Below the pieces are notes generated by a model. The model was not told where the DNA came from, searched no databases, and saw only the letters and a list, made by a program, of their open reading frames with translations. This document shows, piece by piece, positions 1 to 5,557 of a stretch of 5,557 nucleotides of DNA. The DNA is from Mucilaginibacter sp. Its GTDB lineage: Bacteria; Bacteroidota; Bacteroidia; Sphingobacteriales; Sphingobacteriaceae. The stretch lies in NCBI GenBank assembly GCA_014376655.1, contig JACMRC010000193.1, forward strand, positions 1 to 5,557, in the 5' to 3' direction. A program made the position numbers and the translations under genes. Each line of letters starts with the position of its first letter. Position 1 is the first letter of the stretch.

Positions 1-1024
1 AACCTCTTATCAAATAATAGATGGCCTTACCGTTACCGGCGCTAATGATGCTATTGTGTTGCTGGATGCGCAGGAAGATGCAAAGAAAACCACCCCTAAC
101 CCATATTTTAACACCAATGGCATATTTATAAATGGCCGCGCGTGTAAACCCGAAGACAAACCACACCATAACATCATCCGCAACTGCGTAGTAAATAATT
201 GCCCCGGCGGCGGGATATGTGCTATAGAAACTGACTATGTTACAGTAGAGGATTGCCGGGTGTTTAATAACGCGTGGTTTATGCGCTATGGTGGCTCGGG
301 TATTACTACGCTATTAAACTGGGCATTTGACGCGGCGCCGGGTTATCACATCGTTATTCAGCGCAATTACGTTTGGAATAATAAAACCATGGTATCATGG
401 GAAAAGATAGGGAAACTTAGTGATGGCAATGGCATCATCCTGGATGTTACCGACCAGGAGGACGAGGGCGCAACTAACCCGAACGCTGATGTGGTAGTTA
501 AACCACAAGCCGCAACACCCGCTGCTCCGGCCAAACCTAAACGCCCTGAGTGGAAAGGCCGGGCACTTATTGCCAATAATTTAAGTGCGTATAACGGTGG
601 TTCGGGTATACACACCTTTCGGACTAAGTACGTAGATATTGTTAATAATACTACCTACAGCAACGGCTCGAATGTTGGCTACCCCGAAATGTTTGCCAAT
701 CACAGCGAAGACATTGTGTTTTTAAATAACATTATAGTACCCCGCCCGGCGGGTAAAGTAACCTCCAATAATAAAAACAGCAACATCCGCTGGGATTATA
801 ACTTATACCCTGTTGCCCAAACCTTTTTTAAAGCCGAACACGACATTGTTGCCAACCCTCGGTTTATAGCGATAGAAGCTGATTTTAATAAAAGTAATTT
901 CCGTTTGGCTAAGGGCAGTCCGGCACTTAACTCAGCTTCGGATGACTTGCTACAGTCTACCGACATAAATGGCAAATCACGTTCCAGTCTCCATGCACGT
1001 CATAGAGGAGCGTTTGAGCAATAA
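1..1024 (+). CDS. Right-handed parallel beta-helix repeat protein, 5'-truncated by window edge
   Basis: The reading frame is open to the left edge (first full codon at position 2; the edge residues read TSYQIIDGLTVTGANDAIV, a typical beta-helix rung), so the true start is outside the window and the GTG at 56 is internal. Residue numbers below count that GTG as 1. Rungs recur as V/I-x-N-N turns followed by glycine-rich GGGI/GSGI/GNGI strands: NCVVNN (43-48), CRVFNN (67-72), NYVWNN (104-109), ANN (173-175), DIVNN (194-198), FLNN (222-225). DGNGIILD (123-130) and GGSGIHTF (181-188) are hallmarks of secreted beta-helix proteins related in fold to pectate lyases. A Pro/Ala-rich stretch interrupts the helix at about 131-168. 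The tail GSPALNS...TDINGKSR...RGAFEQ (287-322) matches the usual terminal module of such proteins. It is probably extracellular or periplasmic and acts on or binds a polysaccharide; that is inferred from the fold class, and no catalytic residue can be assigned. The signal peptide would lie off the window. Confidence 0.9.
   Translation, partial: TSYQIIDGLTVTGANDAIVLLDAQEDAKKTTPNPYFNTNGIFINGRACKPEDKPHHNIIRNCVVNNCPGGGICAIETDYVTVEDCRVFNNAWFMRYGGSGITTLLNWAFDAAPGYHIVIQRNYVWNNKTMVSWEKIGKLSDGNGIILDVTDQEDEGATNPNADVVVKPQAATPAAPAKPKRPEWKGRALIANNLSAYNGGSGIHTFRTKYVDIVNNTTYSNGSNVGYPEMFANHSEDIVFLNNIIVPRPAGKVTSNNKNSNIRWDYNLYPVAQTFFKAEHDIVANPRFIAIEADFNKSNFRLAKGSPALNSASDDLLQSTDINGKSRSSLHARHRGAFEQ
446..559 (+). 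other. Pro/Ala-rich low-complexity insert inside the beta-helix
   Basis: This stretch encodes residues 131-168 (counted from the GTG at 56). It is an acidic segment (TDQEDEG) followed by a Pro/Ala/Lys-rich run (KPQAATPAAPAKPKRPEWKG). It lies between the DGNGIILD strand and the next rung (RALIANNLSAYNGGSGI), so it must be extruded from the helix as a flexible loop. It contains no stop codon or frameshift. Confidence 0.75.
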
Positions 1025-1081
1025 TATGGGCATCATCTTACCACATCGGCAAAATTGTAACAATTAGCTAACATATAGGGG

Positions 1082-1112
1082 TTTGCAGTTTAACATGTTG
1101 TGTTTAAGTTTA
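1082..1112 (+). promoter_or_regulatory. Candidate Bacteroidota promoter for the Tat-protein/lactonase operon
   Basis: TTTG at 1082-1085 is followed after exactly 19 bases by TAAGTTTA at 1105-1112. This matches the Bacteroidota primary sigma factor consensus (TTTG around -33, TAnnTTTG around -7) except for the last base of the -7 box. The start of transcription would fall at about 1116-1120, giving a leader of roughly 40 bases before the ATG at 1158. It sits in the only gap of any size in the plus-strand cluster. The motif is short and AT-rich, so a chance match is possible. No operator or riboswitch was recognised. Confidence 0.5.
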
Positions 1113-1157
1113 CTATAACGTAAATTGCTTAACCCAACCATTTAACTGATCAATATC

Positions 1158-1289
1158 ATGACTGAGAACCCCCTGCCAGTAAGCATCGCCGATGACGAAA
1201 ACGGCCTTGACCGCCGCGATTTCCTAAAAATTATGGGTGTTACTACCATTGGCTTGCCGCTTGCCGGCTTTACCGGTTTTAACGCACAG
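1158..1289 (+). other. Twin-arginine (Tat) signal peptide region
   Basis: This codes for residues 1-44 of the 909-residue protein. It has a long polar, acidic n-region (1-17), the motif D-R-R-D-F-L-K at 18-24 (consensus S/T-R-R-x-F-L-K), a modest hydrophobic segment at 25-41 with several glycines and threonines, and a possible cleavage after FNA (residue 43). The weak hydrophobicity is typical of Tat rather than Sec signals. The cleavage site is uncertain because position -3 would be phenylalanine, and the segment could instead remain as a membrane anchor. Confidence 0.75.
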
Positions 1290-3887
1290 GGTGTATCATT
1301 TGTTGTTGATCCTAACGATGCGACGGCAACATCGGCAGCTGTACAATGGGCAGTAGGTGAATTAGAAACAACGCTAAAGGCAAAAGGCATCGCCGTTCAG
1401 CATTGCACATCTATAGAAAAAGCCGCTACGAATAATTTATGCATCCCGGTTGTGGGTTCGACTGGTGATGCGGGGATAATGGTATTAAAGAAGGCAGGCG
1501 CAGTCATCCCGGCTACAGCCGAGGCTATGGGTTTGGTGCCTGCAATGCATGGTGTAAGGTCAATTATTATAGCTGCCGGTTTTGATGGACGCGGGTTGAT
1601 TTATTCGCTGTTAGAATTGACGGATAGGGTTAATTACTCTGCTACGCCATTAACGGCAATGCATGTTTCAAAACCTGTTATAGAGCAGCCATTAAATAAA
1701 GTGCGTGCCATAAACCGCATGTTTTGCAGCGATATTGAGGATAAGCCCTGGTATAATGACGTAGAAATGTGGCCCAAGTATTTAACTATGCTGGCCACCC
1801 AGCGGTTTAATCGCTTTAACTTAACCCTTGGTATTGGCTATGATTTTTTAAACGGCGTTACCGATGGCTATTTCCTGTTTGCCTACCCGTTCCTATTATC
1901 TGTGCCGGGCTATAATGTACATGTGCCCCAATTGCCCAATGCCGAGCGCGACCAAAACCTGAAGATGCTGAAATTTATCAGTGAGCAAACGGTAGCGCGT
2001 GGTATGGAGTTTTGTTTAGGCATTTGGATGCATGGTTATGAGTGGATAAAAGCACCTAACGCCAACTATACTATTGAAGGATTAACAAAAGAAACCCACG
2101 CGGCTTATTGCCGCGATGCTATAAAATTATTGCTACAGGAGTGCCCTGCCATTAGCGGCGTTACCTTGCGCATCCATGGCGAAAGCGGTGTTACCGAGGG
2201 CAGCTACGAGTTTTGGAAAACTATATTCGGTGGTGTAGCCACTTGTGGTCGTGTTGTACCAATCAATCTGCATGCAAAGGGTCTCGATCCCGAAATGCTG
2301 AATAATGCTTTGGCATCTGGTATGCCGGTATCAGTATCGCCTAAATATTGGCTGGAGCATATTGGGATGCCTTATATGCAGGCAGAGATCCGCGAGCCGG
2401 AGATCCCGAAGCCTAATAAAAAGACATCGAAACTCATGAACCTTAGCGAGGGTTCGCGCAGCTTTACCCGCTATAGCTATGGCGATTTTTTAAAGGAGGA
2501 CCGTAAATACCAGGTTATCCACCGCATTTGGAGCGGCACGCAACGCTTTTTGCTTTGGGGAGATCCGGTTATGGGTGCCGCGCAATCACGTGCGTTTAAT
2601 TTTTGTGGTGGCGATGGGGTTGATTTAATGGACCCGTTATCATTTAAGGGCCGTCGTGGCTCGGGCATTGCCGGTGATAGATGTGCTTACGAGGATATGG
2701 CCTTAAGGCCACGCTGGGATTGGGAGAAATACCTATACAGCTTAAGGGTATTTGGCCGTACGTTATATAACCCGGATACCGACAACGACGTATGGAACCG
2801 TTTCTTGCGCAAAGACTTTGGCATAGGCGCTAACGGCGCGCAACAAGCGCTTGCCCATGCAACCAGGATCTTACCAACCGTCCTAACCGCACATGGCGAG
2901 TCGGCAGCTAATAACGCTTATTGGCCGGAGATGTATAGCAATATGTCGATAGTCGCGGTATTAAGAGATCAGATTGGCGATACGCCATCACCGCACATGT
3001 TCGGCGCGGTTACACCTTCTGATCCGCAACTGTTTTTGAGCAAAAACGATTACGCTAAAGAACTGGTAACCGGCAAACATAGCGGTAAATACACCCCACT
3101 TGAAGTGGCCCAATGGCTGGATGATGAAGCAGATGCTGCCGACCGTAACCTGCTGTTAGCAGCCAAAGCGCCTAATAAAACCAAACCGGAGTACAGGAGG
3201 TTAACTATTGATGTTGCTATGTTGGCAGGCTTAGGTAGGTTCTTTGCCGCTAAATTCAGGTCAGGTATATTATACAACATCTTCGAACAAACTGGTGACA
3301 GGGTTGCGCTTGCCGAGGCATTAAAACAATATAAAGCAGCGCGAGGGCATTGGTTTAAGCTGGCCAACAAAGCCAAAGGCGTTTATATGAAAGACGTTAC
3401 CGCCGGCGAAAGCCCATGGTTGCGTGGCCATTGGCTGGACAGGCTACCCGGCATAGATAAAGATGTTGAACGGATGAGTGCCATGCTTGACGGAACCCAA
3501 CCAAACGACATCAGGCAATCCGCAGCAATCGCTGCAGTTAATACTTGTTTAAGTCGAACCAAACGTGTAGCCGCCAAATGCAGCCATCAGCAACTTAAAA
3601 CATTTAAACAGGGTAGTGCGTTAACCCTACAGCTGGCGTTTGAGAAAGCGCCTGCGGCAGTGCGTTTGCGTTATCGCCATGTAAATATGGCCGAGCGATT
3701 TGAAACTGTTGATATGAAAGCCACCGGAAATAGTTATGTTGCAACTATTCCGGCGGCCTACACGCAGTCGCAATACCCGCTGGCATACTATTTTGAGGTG
3801 GAAGAAGGCCCGGCAGCGGTTACCTTGTATCCGGGTTTTAATGAGTTGCGTAACAACCAGCCATATTTTGTTATCAGACAGGCGTAA
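1158..3887 (+). CDS. Tat-exported multidomain protein, probable glycoside hydrolase (GH67/GH20-like N-terminal domain plus TIM barrel)
   Basis: A 909-residue protein. The start is well fixed: an in-frame TAA lies at 1143-1145 and this is the first ATG after it; there is no Shine-Dalgarno. The N-terminus carries a twin-arginine motif DRRDFLKIMG (18-27) and a weakly hydrophobic stretch to about 41, so the product is probably exported folded. Residues ~57-170 look like the alpha/beta domain preceding the barrel in alpha-glucuronidases and hexosaminidases: AVQWAVGELETTLKAKGI, then GFDGRGLIYSLLEL (141-154), the usual rG-x-xY-x-hh-E turn. Residues ~180-480 suggest a TIM barrel with strands ending RFNLTLGIGYDF, MEFCLGIWMHGYEW and GVTLRIHGESGV (335-345); E342 is a candidate active-site carboxylate by position only. 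A helical region with a second HGES (579-582) follows, then a beta-sandwich from ~795 (LTLQLAFEKAP...VRLRYRHVN...YYFEVEEG). Eleven cysteines fit folding in the reducing cytoplasm. It shares an operon with the lactonase 7 bases downstream. The activity is inferred; the exact family is not recognised, and a non-catalytic or other-fold protein remains possible. Confidence 0.8.
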   Translation: MTENPLPVSIADDENGLDRRDFLKIMGVTTIGLPLAGFTGFNAQGVSFVVDPNDATATSAAVQWAVGELETTLKAKGIAVQHCTSIEKAATNNLCIPVVGSTGDAGIMVLKKAGAVIPATAEAMGLVPAMHGVRSIIIAAGFDGRGLIYSLLELTDRVNYSATPLTAMHVSKPVIEQPLNKVRAINRMFCSDIEDKPWYNDVEMWPKYLTMLATQRFNRFNLTLGIGYDFLNGVTDGYFLFAYPFLLSVPGYNVHVPQLPNAERDQNLKMLKFISEQTVARGMEFCLGIWMHGYEWIKAPNANYTIEGLTKETHAAYCRDAIKLLLQECPAISGVTLRIHGESGVTEGSYEFWKTIFGGVATCGRVVPINLHAKGLDPEMLNNALASGMPVSVSPKYWLEHIGMPYMQAEIREPEIPKPNKKTSKLMNLSEGSRSFTRYSYGDFLKEDRKYQVIHRIWSGTQRFLLWGDPVMGAAQSRAFNFCGGDGVDLMDPLSFKGRRGSGIAGDRCAYEDMALRPRWDWEKYLYSLRVFGRTLYNPDTDNDVWNRFLRKDFGIGANGAQQALAHATRILPTVLTAHGESAANNAYWPEMYSNMSIVAVLRDQIGDTPSPHMFGAVTPSDPQLFLSKNDYAKELVTGKHSGKYTPLEVAQWLDDEADAADRNLLLAAKAPNKTKPEYRRLTIDVAMLAGLGRFFAAKFRSGILYNIFEQTGDRVALAEALKQYKAARGHWFKLANKAKGVYMKDVTAGESPWLRGHWLDRLPGIDKDVERMSAMLDGTQPNDIRQSAAIAAVNTCLSRTKRVAAKCSHQQLKTFKQGSALTLQLAFEKAPAAVRLRYRHVNMAERFETVDMKATGNSYVATIPAAYTQSQYPLAYYFEVEEGPAAVTLYPGFNELRNNQPYFVIRQA

Positions 3888-3894
3888 GCTATAA

Positions 3895-5025
3895 ATGAAG
3901 AAACTGTTAATTGTATTATCGTTATTGCTGCCGGTGCTTTGCCAGGCGCAAACCACTGGCGGTAAAATTTTCGATCTCGTGGTAGGCACCCGCACCCACG
4001 GCGCAAGTGACGGTATCTATGTTTACAGGTTTGATACCGAAACCGGCAAGGTCATATACCTTAATCATGTCGATGGTATAACTGATCCTACTTTTCTATG
4101 TATAGCTGACAACAAGAAGTTTGTTTACGCAGTAAGCGATAAAGCCACCGGATCCGGCGGGGTGTACGCCTATAAATTTGATGCTGCAACCGGCCAGTTA
4201 GATTCCATAAACAATCAGCCTGCATTTGGTGGTCCGTTATATGTATCTGTCGATAAGGCGCAGAAAAACCTATTTACCGCGAATTACCTTGGCGGCGTAC
4301 TATCTGTTTATCCTATTAATACCGACGGCTCTTTAGGGACAGCATCGCAGGTTATACAGGAGATAGGCAGCAGTATAAACCGATTAAGGCAAGAAGGCCC
4401 GCATGTGCATACCGCATTTTTATCGCCCGATGAAAAGTACTTATTGTATACAGACCTGGGTACTGATAAATTGAATATTTACAAATATACTCCTGCGGGA
4501 TCGCCCGTATTAACGCCCGGCCCCGTGCCCTTTGTAAGTGGTAATCCCGGGTATGGCCCCAGACATATTGATTTCTCGGCAGATGGAAAATTTATTTATA
4601 TGCTACAGGAATTAACAGGCACAGTAACCGTGTATAGATTTAAAAAAGGCCGGCCGTATGAGTTGCAAATCAAATCGATGGTGGCGGATAATTTTAGAGG
4701 AAACATACAGGCTGCGGATATTCATTTATCGCCGGATGGCAGGTTTTTATACACCTCTAACCGCGGATCGGCTAACGAAATTATACAGTTCTCGGTTAAT
4801 AAAGCAACCGGTTTACTAACCTTTGTTAAACGGTATAGTAGTATGGGCAAATCGCCGCGCAATTTTGTGATAGACCCAACAGGGGGCTATTTATTTGTAT
4901 CAAACCAATACTCCAACAATGTTGCGGTATATAAAATTGATAAACGTACCGGCAAGTTAACGCTAACCCCCGGTGTAATTAATATTGATGCCCCAATGTG
5001 CATTAGGTTTGTGCCTGTAGGCTAA
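3895..5025 (+). CDS. Secreted beta-propeller lactonase (6-phosphogluconolactonase-like family)
   Basis: A 376-residue protein, the normal length for the seven-bladed propeller lactonase family (E. coli Pgl/YbhE type). An in-frame TAA lies directly before the ATG (3892-3894), so the start cannot be further upstream. The N-terminus is a Sec signal peptide: KK, hydrophobic core LLIVLSLLLPVL, cleavage probably after CQA (residue 18). The cysteine at 16 lacks a proper lipobox (PVLC), so a lipoprotein is less likely. Family motifs in order: RQEGPHVHTAFLSPD (165-179), GPRHIDFSADGKFIY (221-235) followed by QEL (238-240), IHLSPDGRFLYTSNRG (276-291), and SPRNFVIDPTGGYLFVSNQ (320-338). These hold the conserved His/Arg/Glu positions of the family, so the enzyme looks intact. 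Because it is exported, the substrate is more likely an extracytoplasmic sugar lactone than cytosolic 6-phosphogluconolactone; this is inference. It starts 7 bases after the Tat-exported protein and is probably co-transcribed and functionally coupled to it. The stop falls 2 bases before the stop of the opposing kinase gene. Confidence 0.92.
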   Translation: MKKLLIVLSLLLPVLCQAQTTGGKIFDLVVGTRTHGASDGIYVYRFDTETGKVIYLNHVDGITDPTFLCIADNKKFVYAVSDKATGSGGVYAYKFDAATGQLDSINNQPAFGGPLYVSVDKAQKNLFTANYLGGVLSVYPINTDGSLGTASQVIQEIGSSINRLRQEGPHVHTAFLSPDEKYLLYTDLGTDKLNIYKYTPAGSPVLTPGPVPFVSGNPGYGPRHIDFSADGKFIYMLQELTGTVTVYRFKKGRPYELQIKSMVADNFRGNIQAADIHLSPDGRFLYTSNRGSANEIIQFSVNKATGLLTFVKRYSSMGKSPRNFVIDPTGGYLFVSNQYSNNVAVYKIDKRTGKLTLTPGVINIDAPMCIRFVPVG

Positions 5026-5027
5026 TA

Positions 5028-5557
5028 TTACAAAGGCAATTCAATATAAAAGGTAGTGCCAAAGCCCGGCGAACTTTCAAACCATAACCGGCCGTTATGG
5101 TTTTCAATTATCCGTTTTGATATAGAAAGACCAAGGCCAAAAGGCTGCTCGCCATCTGTACCCACTCTTTTTGCAGGGGTAAACATTTCAAATATGGCAT
5201 CCTTATCTTTATCGGGGATACCCATGCCATTGTCGGCAATTTCTATCAGTATTTTGGAACTATCTATGGTTTTTATGCTTACATATATCAACCCACCTTC
5301 ATAACTAAACTTAATAGCGTTAACAATAAGGTTGTTAAAAACGCGCCAGATCTTCTCATGATTGATGTTGGTTAAAATGGGCGCATCAGTGCTTTCAAAC
5401 ATAATTTGCTGCTTTTTCTCGTTGGCTTTAAATTGCAGCAACTCAACCGAATCGCGCAGCAACTCTTTAATATTAAGCTGTTGTTTGGTTAGCGTTTCGT
5501 TCTCGTCAGCCAGGCCCGACTTAAGCAGCTCATTTATCATTTCTAACGAGTGTATGC
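5028..5557 (-). CDS. Sensor histidine kinase, C-terminal part (HisKA end plus HATPase_c), 5'-truncated by window edge
   Basis: The frame continues past the ATG at 5540 to the right edge (upstream residues read IHSLE, then MINELLKSG), so that ATG is internal and the gene starts outside the window. The visible part begins in the second helix of the dimerisation domain; the phosphoacceptor histidine must lie off the window. Numbering from the methionine at 5540, the ATP-binding domain is complete: N box NNLIVNAIKFS (69-79), G1 box DNGMGIPD (103-110), F box IFEMF (116-120), lid AKRVGTDGEQPF (123-134), G2 box GLGLSISK (135-142), and the final strands NGRLWFESSPGFGTTFYIELPL region (149-170). The protein ends at this domain, with no C-terminal receiver. 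It would autophosphorylate and pass phosphate to a response regulator not seen here. The lid sequence is typical of Bacteroidota PAS-type kinases. The signal sensed cannot be told. It is convergent with the lactonase gene, and a role in controlling it is only a possibility. Confidence 0.95.
   Translation of the reverse strand, partial: IHSLEMINELLKSGLADENETLTKQQLNIKELLRDSVELLQFKANEKKQQIMFESTDAPILTNINHEKIWRVFNNLIVNAIKFSYEGGLIYVSIKTIDSSKILIEIADNGMGIPDKDKDAIFEMFTPAKRVGTDGEQPFGLGLSISKRIIENHNGRLWFESSPGFGTTFYIELPL

Noticed and set aside
56..58. GTG as the start of the beta-helix gene
   Set aside because: The same frame is open to the left edge and encodes a good beta-helix rung upstream (IIDGLTVTG), so the GTG is an internal valine codon.
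1053..1071. Palindromes AATTGT-A-ACAATT and TTAGCTAA downstream of the beta-helix gene, as a terminator or operator
   Set aside because: The first has a one-base centre and cannot form a stable hairpin, neither is GC-rich or followed by a T-run, and short AT palindromes are expected by chance here.
1142..1390. Minus-strand 82-codon open frame opposite the start of the Tat-exported protein
   Set aside because: It is a shadow of the sense frame, with a Ser/Thr/Pro/Ala-rich composition typical of antisense translation and no motif.
3931..3945. Possible lipobox around cysteine 16 of the lactonase
   Set aside because: The residues before the cysteine are P-V-L, not the L-(A/S/T)-(G/A/S) pattern; a signal peptidase I site after CQA fits better.
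3627..4006. Minus-strand open frames of 122 and 72 codons across the junction of the Tat-protein and lactonase genes
   Set aside because: They lie opposite two well-supported genes, their translations show no recognisable domain or signal, and the sense-strand proteins match known families.
5538..5540. ATG as the start of the histidine kinase
   Set aside because: The frame stays open to the right edge and the visible protein starts in the middle of the dimerisation helix, without a phosphoacceptor histidine.

Overview
The window looks like chromosomal DNA of a Bacteroidota bacterium, most likely from the Sphingobacteriaceae (Mucilaginibacter/Pedobacter type). The evidence is moderate GC content, no recognisable Shine-Dalgarno sequences before the starts that can be seen, a promoter-like TTTG-N19-TAnnTTT element of the Bacteroidota kind, and protein families typical of that group (secreted parallel beta-helix proteins, Tat-exported glycosidase-like proteins, secreted lactonases, a histidine kinase with an AKRxGTxGE...FGLGLS ATP lid). 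The genus is an inference from family resemblance and was not tested by search.

Layout: four genes fill almost the whole window. (1) Positions 1-1024, plus strand: the C-terminal part of a right-handed parallel beta-helix protein whose start lies left of the window. (2) After a 133-base gap holding a promoter candidate, 1158-3887, plus strand: a 909-residue Tat-exported protein resembling a multidomain glycoside hydrolase, with an alpha-glucuronidase/hexosaminidase-like N-terminal domain, a probable TIM barrel, a helical region and a C-terminal beta-sandwich. (3) Only 7 bases later, 3895-5025, plus strand: a Sec-exported beta-propeller lactonase of the 6-phosphogluconolactonase-like family. 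(4) Two bases beyond its stop, in the opposite direction, 5028-5557: the C-terminal part of a sensor histidine kinase whose start lies right of the window.

Genes 2 and 3 almost certainly form a transcription unit and both products should act outside the cytoplasm. With the upstream beta-helix protein, which belongs to a fold class common in polysaccharide lyases and glycosidases, the three plus-strand genes look like part of a saccharide-processing locus: polymer cleavage or binding by the beta-helix protein, glycoside cleavage by the Tat-exported protein, and opening of a sugar lactone by the lactonase. No SusC/SusD pair, sulfatase or transporter lies inside the window, so the substrate is unknown. 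The histidine kinase is convergent and need not be related. No RNA gene, mobile element, CRISPR array or convincing terminator was seen, and no stretch longer than 300 bases lacks a gene. The most interesting object is the 909-residue Tat-exported protein, whose family I cannot name with certainty.
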